Both the position numbers and the translations under genes were made by a program. Positions 16,717-25,718 of a stretch of 64,000 nt of DNA are shown piece after piece. The notes below the pieces were generated by a model. The model had not been told where the DNA came from, searched no databases, and saw only the letters and a program-made list of their open reading frames with translations. Position 1 is the stretch's first letter. The number at the start of each line of letters is the position of its first letter. This DNA is from Paenisporosarcina sp. HGH0030 (GTDB lineage Bacteria; Bacillota; Bacilli; Bacillales_A; Planococcaceae): positions 62,001 through 126,000 of the forward strand of contig NZ_KE150422.1 in NCBI RefSeq assembly GCF_000411295.1. The letters are read 5' to 3'.

Positions 16717-17259
16717 ATGCGTATTCAATTAGAATTACAAGGTCTATCGCAATTTGATAGATCAATCAAAATACAGTATCAGAAATCTGCATGTGGACCT
16801 GTTACTGCCCTGACCATTTTGCGTTACTTGATGCCGAATTCATGTCCTTATGATGCGAGTCGATTATACCGTTTACTGGGAGGTACTCGAATTGGTTTAT
16901 TTACATGGCGTTTAAAACGTAATTTACGGAAACTTCTCGGCCCTAATTGGGATATTGATACCTGTTCGATGGATGAAGCAAAAGAAGAATTACGAGCCGG
17001 TAGACCGGTGGCATGTAAATTTGATCGGTACTTTTCATTTCACTGGTTCAGCTCTTATGATTTTTCCTATCATTGGGTCCCGCTCATCGGGTTTGAAGAA
17101 AAAGAAAACGACTTGACGCTGATCATCCACGATAATGGTGGAAGAAATCGCCCAAGCCGAATTCGCCAAATTTCATATGAAAAGAACAAAGGAATTTTAA
17201 CGTTCGTAAAAATATCCCCAAATACTAAGAAGTTTGAATTACTGACAATGCTCGTTTAA
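16717..17259 (+). CDS. C39-like cysteine peptidase-fold protein
   Basis: 180 residues with the pattern of the C39-like papain fold: KSACGPVTALTILRYL carries the putative nucleophile C26 after a Gln (Q22), YHWVPLIGFE carries H119, and IIHDNGG near residue 137 supplies an Asp/Asn. No signal peptide or membrane segment, and no ABC transporter or leader peptide neighbour, so it is not a bacteriocin exporter domain. Function unknown; it could be a cytoplasmic peptidase, deamidase or transglutaminase-like enzyme. GAGGTGAC precedes the ATG. It lies between katA and a converging exonuclease gene. Confidence 0.7.
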   Translation: MRIQLELQGLSQFDRSIKIQYQKSACGPVTALTILRYLMPNSCPYDASRLYRLLGGTRIGLFTWRLKRNLRKLLGPNWDIDTCSMDEAKEELRAGRPVACKFDRYFSFHWFSSYDFSYHWVPLIGFEEKENDLTLIIHDNGGRNRPSRIRQISYEKNKGILTFVKISPNTKKFELLTMLV

Positions 17260-17303
17260 GAGCCGATTAACTTCCGACACGACCAAGTTTCCTCCAAATA
17301 AAG

Positions 17304-18194
17304 TTAAATCGAATATAAAGTTCGAGCATACCGACTCGTAATGCCGTATCCGGCTTCCTCTACCTGAGTTAATAATTGCTGACTGTATGAAGGCACAATC
17401 AATTGATCAAGTTCAATCGGCAAATCCATTTCACAATGGATCGTAGCAAGTCTTTTTGACAATCGTAACATGTCCAGGTTTTCCTGAATCTTCTTTTGTT
17501 GACCCGGCTTTAACTCCGGTAACGCCTCAATGACTCCTTCAACAGAACCATAGTTTTGAATAAGTTGAAGTGCACTTTTCGGTCCTATTCCTTTAACTCC
17601 CGGGTACCCGTCACTCGAATCTCCCATAAATGCTTTCACATCGGCAAAAAACGAAGGCTCAATTTGATACTCTTCTACAAAACGTTCGTATGTATATTCG
17701 TCATAGATGTTATACCCTTTTTTCGTAAAAGCGATCTTAGTTGTGGGATTGAGTAATTGCAATAAATCTTTATCTCCACTTACGATGGTGATATCTGCTT
17801 CATTTTGCCACTTGCATGCCATGGAGCCAATTAAATCATCCGCTTCCATCCCAACTTCCCCAAAGTTTTTCCAGCCAAGCATTTCAGAAAGATTCTTAGC
17901 CATATCAAATTGAGGCAGCATTTCTTCAGGCGGAGCAGGACGGTTGGATTTGTATCCATCAAACAAATCATTGCGGAAAGTGTGCATACCCATATCCCAA
18001 CAAATGGCCATATGAGTCGGTTGCATAATTTGTTTTGCGCTCATCACATGACGGGCAAACCCTTGTACACCATTAGTTGGGACACCTTGTTCATTTCTAA
18101 AGTATTGTCCAAAGACTGAAGTTGCAAAAAACGAACGGAATAAAAGTGCCATTCCGTCGACTAATAAAATGTGGGGTCTCTGATTGGATTGCAT
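17304..18194 (-). CDS. 5'-3' exonuclease (FEN/Pol I N-terminal domain family)
   Basis: 296 residues matching the stand-alone 5'-3' exonuclease family related to DNA polymerase I N-terminal domain (as B. subtilis YpcP). Metal-binding acidic residues in LLVDGMALLFRSFFA, MEADDLIGSMA and ITIVSGDKDLLQLL, and the helix-hairpin-helix GYPGVKGIGPKSALQLIQNYG. Probably removes RNA primers or flaps during replication and repair. Start at 18194 after AGGAG; the longer frame to 18236 lacks a site. Its ATG overlaps the stop of the upstream reductase by one base (TAATG), so the pair is coupled. Confidence 0.9.
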   Translation of the reverse strand: MQSNQRPHILLVDGMALLFRSFFATSVFGQYFRNEQGVPTNGVQGFARHVMSAKQIMQPTHMAICWDMGMHTFRNDLFDGYKSNRPAPPEEMLPQFDMAKNLSEMLGWKNFGEVGMEADDLIGSMACKWQNEADITIVSGDKDLLQLLNPTTKIAFTKKGYNIYDEYTYERFVEEYQIEPSFFADVKAFMGDSSDGYPGVKGIGPKSALQLIQNYGSVEGVIEALPELKPGQQKKIQENLDMLRLSKRLATIHCEMDLPIELDQLIVPSYSQQLLTQVEEAGYGITSRYARTLYSI

Positions 18195-18760
18195 TATATC
18201 TCCTCTTTCTGCCACTCTTTTGTAGCATCGATCCATGTAATGAATTTCTTCAAGACTCCATTAATGAATATTACGGTCTTATCATCAGTTAGTGTTCCTT
18301 TATCATTAAATTTCGTTGATGCTTGTCCAATCAAAATTTCATTTCCAGGTAGTGTTAACGCTTGATGTCCTGGTGAATTTAATATTAATCGCAAATGATT
18401 TTGAGCACGTGATGTTCCTACTGGTCCTCCTGAACAACCCATGATCAGAACTGGTTTCTTTACAAAAACTTTTTCTTTTCTTGAAAGCCAATCCAATGCA
18501 TTCTTCAATGCCCCAGGCACTGAATGGTTATATTCAGGCGTCGCAATCAGCACACCGTCAGATTCCTGTATCAGTTGGATGGCTTTTTTCACCTGTTCAG
18601 GAACCTCAGCTTCGATATCTTCATTAAACAATGGAAACTCATTGATTTCAATAAACTCCATTTTTATGTCCACTTTGTACGTTTCTTGTAAGTAGGCAAG
18701 TAACTTTCGATTTAATGATTCTTTCCGCAAACTTCCAGCGATCAAGGCGAATGTTTTCAT
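18194..18760 (-). CDS. NADPH-dependent FMN reductase
   Basis: 188-residue flavodoxin-fold protein. Phosphate-binding loop GSLRKESLNRKL at residues 9-20 and the PEYNHSVPGALKNALDWLS segment near residue 80 are diagnostic of the NADPH-dependent FMN reductase family, which includes azoreductases and chromate/quinone reductases. Physiological substrate unknown; likely quinone or flavin reduction in the cytoplasm. AAAAGGAGAG lies before the ATG. First gene of a two-gene operon with the exonuclease. Confidence 0.9.
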   Translation of the reverse strand: MKTFALIAGSLRKESLNRKLLAYLQETYKVDIKMEFIEINEFPLFNEDIEAEVPEQVKKAIQLIQESDGVLIATPEYNHSVPGALKNALDWLSRKEKVFVKKPVLIMGCSGGPVGTSRAQNHLRLILNSPGHQALTLPGNEILIGQASTKFNDKGTLTDDKTVIFINGVLKKFITWIDATKEWQKEEI

Positions 18761-18870
18761 TGGAATCTCTCCTTTTAAAATATCTTGTTTCAGTATAACA
18801 AATGCAGATCGAACTGTACGAAAGTCTGTATTCTATAAGTGTCAAAAAATATTATTACATTTGAATTATG

Positions 18871-18901
18871 AGTATAGATTATTTTCCTGGAGCCTATTCT
18901 A
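18871..18901 (+). promoter_or_regulatory. Candidate sigma-G promoter of the germinant receptor operon
   Basis: AGTATA, 18 bases, TATTCTA: a partial match (4/6 and 5/7) to the sigma-G pattern TGAATA-N17/18-CATACTA, placed 30 bases before the first gene. Germinant receptor operons are sigma-G dependent in Bacillus, which is the main support. Confidence 0.35.
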
Positions 18902-18931
18902 AAAGAAAGGGTTGTGAAAGGAGGGAAAGAA

Positions 18932-20485
18932 ATGTTTAAAAAAAAGAGCAGACAGTCTTCCTCGAAAAATAAACCGACTGTTGAAGATGGCGAAAATCAC
19001 AAAGATGAAAAAGCAAGTAAGGTTCATAATGAAAGCTTGTTTCCAATCTCATCAAAAGATTATTTAGAGGCTATTAAAAAAGCAACCAACAATCCAACTG
19101 ACTTAGTTGTCAAAACAATTTCTCCAAATCTCACGCTTACTTACATAGATAGTTTAGTGGATGGCCAAACCATAAGAGATCAGCTCATTCCAGATCTTTT
19201 AAGAAAAGAGTATGAATCACCTGAAAGTCTTAAATCTGCACTTTCCCTCCCCGAGGTAGATTTGGATGAACAACTTGATCATTCCGTACTTTCTATGTAT
19301 AACGGGACGGCACTGATTCATATAAATGGCTTTTCTCAAGTTGTAATGGCAAAAATAACGACGAAAGAGTCCCGAAGCTTGACAGCACCTGAAAATGAAT
19401 CACAGGTAATCGGGGCACAGGTCGGATTCAATGAAAGTCTGTCTACCAATGAATCGCTAATTCGAAGGTATATTAAAAATCCTGAACTGTGCAATGAAAA
19501 ATTTGTTGTTGGAAAACAAACGAATACAACGATTGCCCTTTTATATATCAAGGGCATTGCATCCGAGGACATGGTGAATACGCTGAAAGACCGGATTACC
19601 AGCTTAAAGCTAGATGCCTTATTGGACAGTTCGGCTCTTGCTGAAATGATTGATGACAATTCTTTATCACCGTTTCCCCAGATGCTTCTTACTGAAAGAC
19701 CGGACAGGTTTTGCGAAGGGTTGCTGAATGGTAAATTAGGCATCCTTGTGGATGGCAGTTCCATGGCATTATTATGCCCATACGCGTTCATTGAATTTTT
19801 CCAAAGCAGGGAAGATCAAAACCTGCGATGGCCAATCGCTTCCTTTTTTCGACTTTTGAGATTCGGTGCCATATTTTTGTCCACTTACTTGACACCTATA
19901 TATGTAGCAGCTCTGACTTTTCATTATGAAGTCATCCCCCAATCACTGTTAGTTCCTTTAAGCGAATCAAGAGCTCTAGTGCCATTCCCACCAATAATTG
20001 AAGCATTACTCCTGGAATTGATAATTGAATTATTAAGGGAAGCAGGGGCAAGATTACCGACCAAAGTTGGACAAACCATCGGTATCGTAGGCGGTATCGT
20101 GATAGGAACCGCGGCGGTACAAGCCGGGATTACGAGTAATATTCTTATTATCATTGTTGCGCTAAGCGCATTGGCTTCTTTTACGACGCCAAGCTTTATG
20201 ATGGGTAACGTCATTCGGGTCATCCGATTTCCATTGATTTTGTTAGCGGGTTTTTGGGGTTTTTATGGAATCATGCTCGGTTTTTGCTTCATCTTGATCC
20301 ACCTGATTCGTCAGTCTAGTTTGGGAGCACCATACACTGCTCCTTTCTATCCCCCGCGTTTTAAGGATTGGCGAGATAGTATCATTAGGTTGCCATTACC
20401 ATTTGCTTACAAAAGGCACTCAAATGCAAGGCCACAGGATGCAGATAAATATCAACCAGAACCAATCAATCCAGAAAAAAGTTGA
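18932..20485 (+). CDS. Spore germination protein, GerA (A subunit)
   Basis: A subunit of a GerA-type germinant receptor in the inner spore membrane. 517 residues: a charged, Lys/Ser-rich N-terminus (~40 residues), a cytosolic N-terminal domain with the conserved ...TLLYIKGIAS, then about five membrane helices and the family motif RSSLGAPYTAPFYPPRFKDWRDS-type ending (here QSSLGAPYTAPFYPPRF). Start at 18932 after GGAGGG. Heads a three-gene A-B-C operon, B following after 16 bases. Germinant specificity cannot be read from sequence. Confidence 0.93.
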   Translation: MFKKKSRQSSSKNKPTVEDGENHKDEKASKVHNESLFPISSKDYLEAIKKATNNPTDLVVKTISPNLTLTYIDSLVDGQTIRDQLIPDLLRKEYESPESLKSALSLPEVDLDEQLDHSVLSMYNGTALIHINGFSQVVMAKITTKESRSLTAPENESQVIGAQVGFNESLSTNESLIRRYIKNPELCNEKFVVGKQTNTTIALLYIKGIASEDMVNTLKDRITSLKLDALLDSSALAEMIDDNSLSPFPQMLLTERPDRFCEGLLNGKLGILVDGSSMALLCPYAFIEFFQSREDQNLRWPIASFFRLLRFGAIFLSTYLTPIYVAALTFHYEVIPQSLLVPLSESRALVPFPPIIEALLLELIIELLREAGARLPTKVGQTIGIVGGIVIGTAAVQAGITSNILIIIVALSALASFTTPSFMMGNVIRVIRFPLILLAGFWGFYGIMLGFCFILIHLIRQSSLGAPYTAPFYPPRFKDWRDSIIRLPLPFAYKRHSNARPQDADKYQPEPINPEKS

Positions 20486-20501
20486 ACTGAAGGTGATTTG
20501 A

Positions 20502-21614
20502 GTGAACAACACCATACATGTGAAAAACCAAGAGATGATCAATGCTTTTCTACTTTTTTTTGTGATTCATACGATTCAAGTAGGTGTTGGTATCCATGGC
20601 TTCCAACGTGTCATTTATCAGGACGCCAAACATGATGCCTGGATTTCTGTTCTGCTCGTCGGAATTGCCACTCATATTATCGCGATTATTATGATTAAAA
20701 CGCTGGAAATCTACGGTTCGAATGATTTATACGGCATCCATCAAGACATTTTTGGAAAATGGGTCGGCAACTTTTTAAATCTTTTATATATATTGTATTG
20801 TTCAACTGCATTTTTCTCTGTATTACGAAACTATATTGAAGTGGTTCAAACATGGGTTTTTCCGAACTTGAGTACGTGGTTTATTTCCGCTACTTTACTG
20901 CTGATAGTCATCTACGCTTTTACAGGTGGACTGCGTGTTATTGTTGGGATTTCATTTTTCAGTTTCGTTCTGTCCATTTGGCTTTTGCCCATGTTGGTAT
21001 ATCCACTTCAATTTACTTCGGCGCGAAGTTTGCTGCCCATAATGGAAACCGATATTATCGGAATTTTAAAAGGTGCACAGTCCATGACGTTTACTATTGC
21101 GGGGTTTGAGATACTCAATGTGATCTACCCATTCATCAAGGATAAAAATAAAGTACAAAAGCATGTACATTTTGGATTGTTGGCAACTACGATCATTTAT
21201 CTATCTGTCATATTAGTTTCTATCACATACTTCAGCCCAGAACAATTAAATAAATCGATTTGGGCCACCTTAACATTATTCAGCGTCGTCCATTTTCCGT
21301 TTATCGAACGGTTTGAATATATTGCCGTTTGCTTTTGGATGTTAGTGATTTTGCCCAACCTTTGTCTATACCTATGGGCTGCTTATCGGGGAAGCTTACG
21401 ATTGGTGAAAGTAAATTCAAACAAATTTATTTGGCTTTTTTCGGTTGTCATCTTTATGCTCTCTCTTTCCATTGAAACTCGTACTCAAATCAATGCGGTG
21501 AACACTTACTTTTCCAAAGTTGGATTTTATGTCATATTTGTTTATCCCATCTTTATATACTTTCTCGCAATAATGAAAAAGAAATATCGGACTCGTAAGG
21601 AGCAAAAGATGTGA
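20502..21614 (+). CDS. Spore germination permease-like protein, GerB (B subunit)
   Basis: 370-residue integral membrane protein of the amino acid-permease-like GerAB family, with about ten hydrophobic helices and a basic C-terminus (KKKYRTRKEQK). The N-terminal segment QEMINAFLLFFVIHTIQVGVGIHGFQRVIYQDAKHDAWISVL is characteristic. In this family the B subunit carries the germinant-binding pocket. GTG start after AAGGTG, 16 bases after the A gene; its end overlaps the C gene. Confidence 0.92.
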   Translation: MNNTIHVKNQEMINAFLLFFVIHTIQVGVGIHGFQRVIYQDAKHDAWISVLLVGIATHIIAIIMIKTLEIYGSNDLYGIHQDIFGKWVGNFLNLLYILYCSTAFFSVLRNYIEVVQTWVFPNLSTWFISATLLLIVIYAFTGGLRVIVGISFFSFVLSIWLLPMLVYPLQFTSARSLLPIMETDIIGILKGAQSMTFTIAGFEILNVIYPFIKDKNKVQKHVHFGLLATTIIYLSVILVSITYFSPEQLNKSIWATLTLFSVVHFPFIERFEYIAVCFWMLVILPNLCLYLWAAYRGSLRLVKVNSNKFIWLFSVVIFMLSLSIETRTQINAVNTYFSKVGFYVIFVYPIFIYFLAIMKKKYRTRKEQKM

Positions 21615-22735
21615 AAAAAATAAAACTTGGCTTCATATTCGTTGTTCTCTTTGTTTCGTTGGTTGGATGTGCGGAACAGAAATTGCTGGAACAGATTGGA
21701 TTGACAACCTTACTTGGATATGATTTGAGAGAAGACGATAAATTATCGGTAACAGCAGTCGTTCGTCAAGTGAATCCAGAATTCCAAAGTAATGTAGAAG
21801 TAATTTCGGCTGAGAATGAAACTATTCGTGGTGCCCGTACTGTTATTAATAGAAAAACATCGAAAAAAAACGTGACCGGTCAGATGCGAGTCGTCTTGTT
21901 TGGAGAAGAAATATCAAAAGACGGAATTGCTCATTATATTGATACTCTTTCGAAGAATTCCGAGACGAGCGGTGGCTTGTATGTGGCTGTTGTTGAGGGT
22001 GAAACAAAATCATTACTTGAATATCAATATCAGGAAATCGAAGATATAGGAATCCATATCTTCAAGTTGCTAGAACAAAACATCAAGAGCGAACAAATGA
22101 TTTCATCCACTATTCATGAAGTAGCACACGATTATTACTCTCTAGGTAGGGACGTTGCTTTACCCATAATTAAAAGAAAGGATGAAATTGTGGAAATTTC
22201 AGGAGTTGCTTTATTCAACAAAGACAAAATGGTCGGGAAATTATCGGCTGAAAATAGTTTTTACCTTAAATTGGCTAGAGATTTTCATAAGGCTGCCATG
22301 TTTGAAACGAAGATTCCTAAAGAATCACTACCAGCTTCACAAACACAGGAATCTCAAGAAGATATTACAGTAGTGATTGATACTATCTCTACGAAGAAAA
22401 AATTGAAACTCATTAATCCGGACACACCGGAATTCGACATGCAATTCACAGTTCGTGGAAGATTATTAGAAATAGAAGCAAATATGGATATGGACAATCC
22501 AAAAAATGTGCAGAAATTGGAAGAAGAAATCGAGAAAAGTATGTCCAAGAACCTTGCAAAAATACTCGTTTATTGTCAGGAAGTGGACTCCGATGTTTTT
22601 GGTTTAGGTGAATTTTACCGAAGCTCGGTCAGAGAGTCCGATCTCACTTATGAAAAATGGCATGAGATGTATAAGGACGCGAAAGTAAATTTTAAAATTG
22701 ACTTTACCGTTCTTAGAAGTGGGATTTTCGAATAA
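21611..22735 (+). CDS. Spore germination lipoprotein, GerC (C subunit)
   Basis: 374-residue lipoprotein of the Ger(x)C family: signal KKIKLGFIFVVLFVSLVGC with lipobox LVGC, then the family domain. Lipid-anchored on the outer face of the inner spore membrane and required for receptor function. GTG start overlapping the B-gene stop by four bases (GTGA), after AAGGAG. Last gene of the operon. The next clear plus-strand terminator is about 640 bases downstream. Confidence 0.92.
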   Translation: MKKIKLGFIFVVLFVSLVGCAEQKLLEQIGLTTLLGYDLREDDKLSVTAVVRQVNPEFQSNVEVISAENETIRGARTVINRKTSKKNVTGQMRVVLFGEEISKDGIAHYIDTLSKNSETSGGLYVAVVEGETKSLLEYQYQEIEDIGIHIFKLLEQNIKSEQMISSTIHEVAHDYYSLGRDVALPIIKRKDEIVEISGVALFNKDKMVGKLSAENSFYLKLARDFHKAAMFETKIPKESLPASQTQESQEDITVVIDTISTKKKLKLINPDTPEFDMQFTVRGRLLEIEANMDMDNPKNVQKLEEEIEKSMSKNLAKILVYCQEVDSDVFGLGEFYRSSVRESDLTYEKWHEMYKDAKVNFKIDFTVLRSGIFE

Positions 22736-22769
22736 GCTAGAGCGAATATACTTATCCCTCTTTCTCTTT

Positions 22770-22937
22770 TTATTGTTCCCCATTACGAGTATGTTGGCCA
22801 ATCATGACGGACATAAACTGTTTAAAAAACGTATCATAGTCGATATCGAATGCGATGCGATGTTTTTTATTTCCGTCCTTTTTTGATTCAATATCGTTCC
22901 GATGCCCATTTAGTGCAACTGGATCGTAAATATGGTG
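22770..22937 (-). pseudogene. Possible 3' gene remnant
   Basis: A 55-codon open frame on the minus strand with natural codon choice (IYDPVALNGHRNDIESKK, then HRIAFDIDYDTFFKQFM, MIGQHTRNGEQ and TAA at 22770) but preceded directly by a stop and with no usable start before the middle. It has the look of the C-terminus of a lost gene; no family is recognised. The upstream part would have lain where the palindromic elements now are. Confidence 0.3.
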
Positions 22938-22989
22938 TTAAATAAGTGAATATAACTGTATACTATTTAAAAAGAGCCTATGCAAGAAA

Positions 22990-23112
22990 ATGTTGATTTC
23001 CATTGCGGCGGACGCGTTTCGCGGGCACGACTTCAGTCTCCTCGTCACTACGTTCCTGCGGGGTCTTCAGTTCGTACTGTTCCCGCTGAAGTCGCCGCCT
23101 CCACTCCAATCA
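22990..23112 (+). repeat. Bacillaceae-type palindromic repeat element, copy 1
   Basis: GC-rich stretch in an AT-rich gap, ends in inverted TTGATT/AATCAA and GCGGCGGAC/GTCGCCGC arms, with CTCCTCG and CTGCGGGGTCTTC inside. It resembles a repetitive element that I know to be common between genes in Bacillus-group genomes (recollection, not searched). No coding capacity. Confidence 0.65.
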
Positions 23113-23163
23113 AAAGAAATTGCTTCTGTAAGCGTGTCTCTGCAAAATTTTAAAGTTAGAAGG

Positions 23164-23292
23164 GGTCGGCTATTTCTGAAGACTCCTGCGGAAAAACGAA
23201 ACAAGCTAGACCCCACATGCTCAGCTGTCATAGACAGCTGAGCCGAGGAGGCTAGCGTTTCGTCCGCGGAAAGCGAAAGAAATAGCCGGCCA
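23164..23292 (-). repeat. Bacillaceae-type palindromic repeat element, copy 2, inverted
   Basis: Terminal inverted repeats GGTCGGCTATTTCT and AGAAATAGCCGGCC (one mismatch) enclose GACTCCTGCGG, a perfect 11-base hairpin (GCTCAGCTGTC-ATA-GACAGCTGAGC at 23219-23243), CCGAGGAGGCT and CCGCGGAAAGCG. Same internal landmarks as copy 1 but in opposite orientation, 50 bases away. Confidence 0.7.
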
Positions 23293-23376
23293 CAATCTTT
23301 TTCGATAGAGTGCAAAAAATAAGAACTCAATTTTTATACTTTTATATTAATTGTTATTCTTTTGTCAACAAGCTGA

Positions 23377-23409
23377 GGCAGTCTCCAAAAATGGAGACTG
23401 CCTTTTTTA
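23377..23409 (+). terminator. Plus-strand terminator
   Basis: GGCAGTCTCC loop GGAGACTGCC followed by TTTTTTATT. The nearest upstream plus-strand genes are the ger genes. Confidence 0.7.
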
Positions 23410-23456
23410 TTGGCTCATTGAGTAGCTGAGCGATAACTCAGTTTAACTTTTTGGGT

Positions 23457-23530
23457 TTCACGTCTGAAAAATTAGCGTTCACATCTGACTTTGCAGATTC
23501 ACGTCTGAAAACGACCTTTGAGACATCTTG
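23457..23530. repeat. Degenerate 21-bp-phased tandem repeat, array 2
   Basis: Units TTCACGTCTGAAA, TTCACATCTGACT, TTCACGTCTGAAA start at 23457, 23478 and 23498, and a weaker unit (GAGACATCTTGAC) follows at about 23519. Spacing 20-21 bases. It lies in the gap just after the hutH stop codon. Confidence 0.6.
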
Positions 23531-23539
23531 ACTCATCGC

Positions 23540-25066
23540 TTACTGGACGGTTACAGCCTCTTTTTTCGCATAAATTGAGGAAGCAGTTTCGTTCTTTAAA
23601 TGTACGCTGATTCGCTCGATATCTGTGCTGAAAATCCGGTCTTCATCCATCGATGGGACGAATGCTCTAAATTCATTCCATTTATCCTGTAACAATGGAG
23701 ACATTTTATCTTTGCCTCTGTACTCTGAACCTTGCAATGCACAGAAAGCTTCGATTGCCAACACGCGTCGTGCATTTTGAATCATATTTCCAGCATGACG
23801 AGCGCCGATTGTCCCCATGCTCACATGATCTTCCTGATTAGCCGAAGATGGGATTGAATCAACCGAGGCTGGATGTGCCAGAGTCTTATTTTCCGATACT
23901 AAGCTTGCCGCCGCATATTGCAGAATCATGGCACCTGATTGAAGTCCTGGTTGTGGACTTAGGAAAGGCGGTAAACCTTCGTTCAATTGTGGATTGACCA
24001 ATCGTTCGATTCGGCGTTCCGAAACATTCGCAAGCTCCGCAACTGCCAATTTCAGAAAGTCCATCGCAAAAGCAATCGGCTGACCATGGAAATTACCTCC
24101 TGAAATGATGACTTCCCCATCCTCAAAAATCAATGGATTGTCTGTTGCTGCATTCATTTCGATTTCAAGCTTCTCTTTTACATAACCAAGCACCTGCCAG
24201 CTGGCACCGTGAATTTGTGGAATGCAACGCAGCGAATAGGCATCCTGCACACGCTTTTCACCTTGAGTTGTAACAAGTTGACTGCCTTGCAACCACTCTA
24301 GCATTCTACGTGCCACATCTACTTGCTCGACATAGCCACGTGCCTGATGGACAGCTGGATGAAATGCATCCGTTATACCGTGAAGCGCTTCCATTGTCAT
24401 CGCCGCAATCCATTCACTTTGATAAGCCATTGTCTCCGCTTCTAACCAGTTCACTACGCCCTGCGCTGTCATGGCTTGCGTACCATTGATTAGCGCCAAG
24501 CCTTCTTTTGCTTCCAGCACTAATGGTTCAATACCTTTATTCCCCCATACTTCATGAGCTGGAATTTGCTGTCCCTCATGCCAGACAAACCCTTCCCCCA
24601 CCAATACAAGTGCCAGATGAGACAAAGGTGCTAAATCACCGGATGCCCCTAGAGATCCTTGTGAAGGAATGACTGGATGAATAGAATGATTGACCATGTA
24701 AGCCAATCGTTCTAATACATCTACTCTAATGCCCGAGAAACCTTTCAATAATGCATTTAATCGTAAGACGACCATTGCACGGGACACTCGTTCTTCAAAT
24801 GGTTCACCAATTCCACATGCATGTGAACGGATTAAATGGAGTTGTAGTGCGTGTACATCTTCCTCATCAATGCTGACATCACTGAACTTACCAAAGCCCG
24901 TATTAATGCCATAAACTGTTTTGCCTTCCCTTACGATTCTCTCAACCGCTTCACGGCTTTTTTGAACACGTGTTAATGCATTTGAATCAAGATTTATTGT
25001 TTCATTCTGAAATAATATGGATCGCATTTCTTCTAAATTTAATTTCTCACCAGTTAATAAGATCAT
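23540..25066 (-). CDS. hutH: Histidine ammonia-lyase
   Basis: Converts L-histidine to urocanate and ammonia, the first step of histidine degradation. 508 residues, the family length. The self-made MIO cofactor comes from Ala141-Ser142-Gly143 in [14 protein letters not shown]; the active-site segment [13 protein letters not shown] near residue 52 is present. Start: three clustered start codons follow GGGGTG; the ATG giving MILLTGEKL aligns best with B. subtilis HutH (MVTLDG). No hutU, hutI, hutG or permease is nearby, so the rest of the pathway must lie elsewhere or be absent. Confidence 0.95.
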   Translation of the reverse strand: MILLTGEKLNLEEMRSILFQNETINLDSNALTRVQKSREAVERIVREGKTVYGINTGFGKFSDVSIDEEDVHALQLHLIRSHACGIGEPFEERVSRAMVVLRLNALLKGFSGIRVDVLERLAYMVNHSIHPVIPSQGSLGASGDLAPLSHLALVLVGEGFVWHEGQQIPAHEVWGNKGIEPLVLEAKEGLALINGTQAMTAQGVVNWLEAETMAYQSEWIAAMTMEALHGITDAFHPAVHQARGYVEQVDVARRMLEWLQGSQLVTTQGEKRVQDAYSLRCIPQIHGASWQVLGYVKEKLEIEMNAATDNPLIFEDGEVIISGGNFHGQPIAFAMDFLKLAVAELANVSERRIERLVNPQLNEGLPPFLSPQPGLQSGAMILQYAAASLVSENKTLAHPASVDSIPSSANQEDHVSMGTIGARHAGNMIQNARRVLAIEAFCALQGSEYRGKDKMSPLLQDKWNEFRAFVPSMDEDRIFSTDIERISVHLKNETASSIYAKKEAVTVQ

Positions 25067-25215
25067 CATAATCACCCCTATACTTCGAGTATATGTGTGT
25101 ATATAATGAACTGCAATTACTATTTTCCAAATTATAACAAGATGCAGTGGTAGTGTACTATCTTAATAAAGTGTTAAAATGGGGAATATTCACATTTTTT
25201 AGAGGAGGAATTCAA

Positions 25216-25701
25216 TTGGAATGGCAATCGATGTTTCATTATCACAAATGGGCTACACAAAAACTATTGAATCATGTAGATTCACTAGATGCATCTATCT
25301 TTCACCAAGAAGCAAAAAATTCATTTCCATCTATCAGTGAAACTTACTCACATGTCATCAGTGTTGATTACTTATGGTATAAGCGTTTAATTGGTATTGC
25401 TAAGCCGGAATGGAAACAATTTGATGTGAGTTCTGTTCAATCAACGAAAGAAGCATTTGCAGCTTTACACGAAAAAATGGAACAATTTTTCTCGACGCTA
25501 ACTGACGAACAGTGGAAAGAAACAGTGAATTTTACCAATATAAAAGGTGCTCCGTTTTCCAACAAACGAGACGAAATGTTCTTTACGTTCATCAACCACT
25601 CTTCCTATCATCGGGGTCAGGTGACTTCATTCCTGCGTCAGTTTGATTTGGAGGGCGTTCCAGTCGATTACATTTATTTTGCAAATGAAATTCAAAGCTA
25701 A
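25216..25701 (+). CDS. DinB family protein
   Basis: 161 residues of the DinB/YfiT four-helix metalloprotein superfamily. The three metal-binding histidines fit HVISVDYLWYKRL (H46) and NHSSYHRGQ near residues 130-134. Members include thiol transferases that use bacillithiol, so such a role is possible in this host, but the substrate is unknown. Start is TTG at 25216, seven bases after GGAGG; the open frame extends 23 codons upstream without a site. Confidence 0.87.
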   Translation: MEWQSMFHYHKWATQKLLNHVDSLDASIFHQEAKNSFPSISETYSHVISVDYLWYKRLIGIAKPEWKQFDVSSVQSTKEAFAALHEKMEQFFSTLTDEQWKETVNFTNIKGAPFSNKRDEMFFTFINHSSYHRGQVTSFLRQFDLEGVPVDYIYFANEIQS

Positions 25702-25718
25702 TTATGGAGGTTTTCCTG

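Noticed and set aside
19336-19791. 151-codon minus-strand frame
   Set aside because: Antisense shadow of the GerA A-subunit gene.
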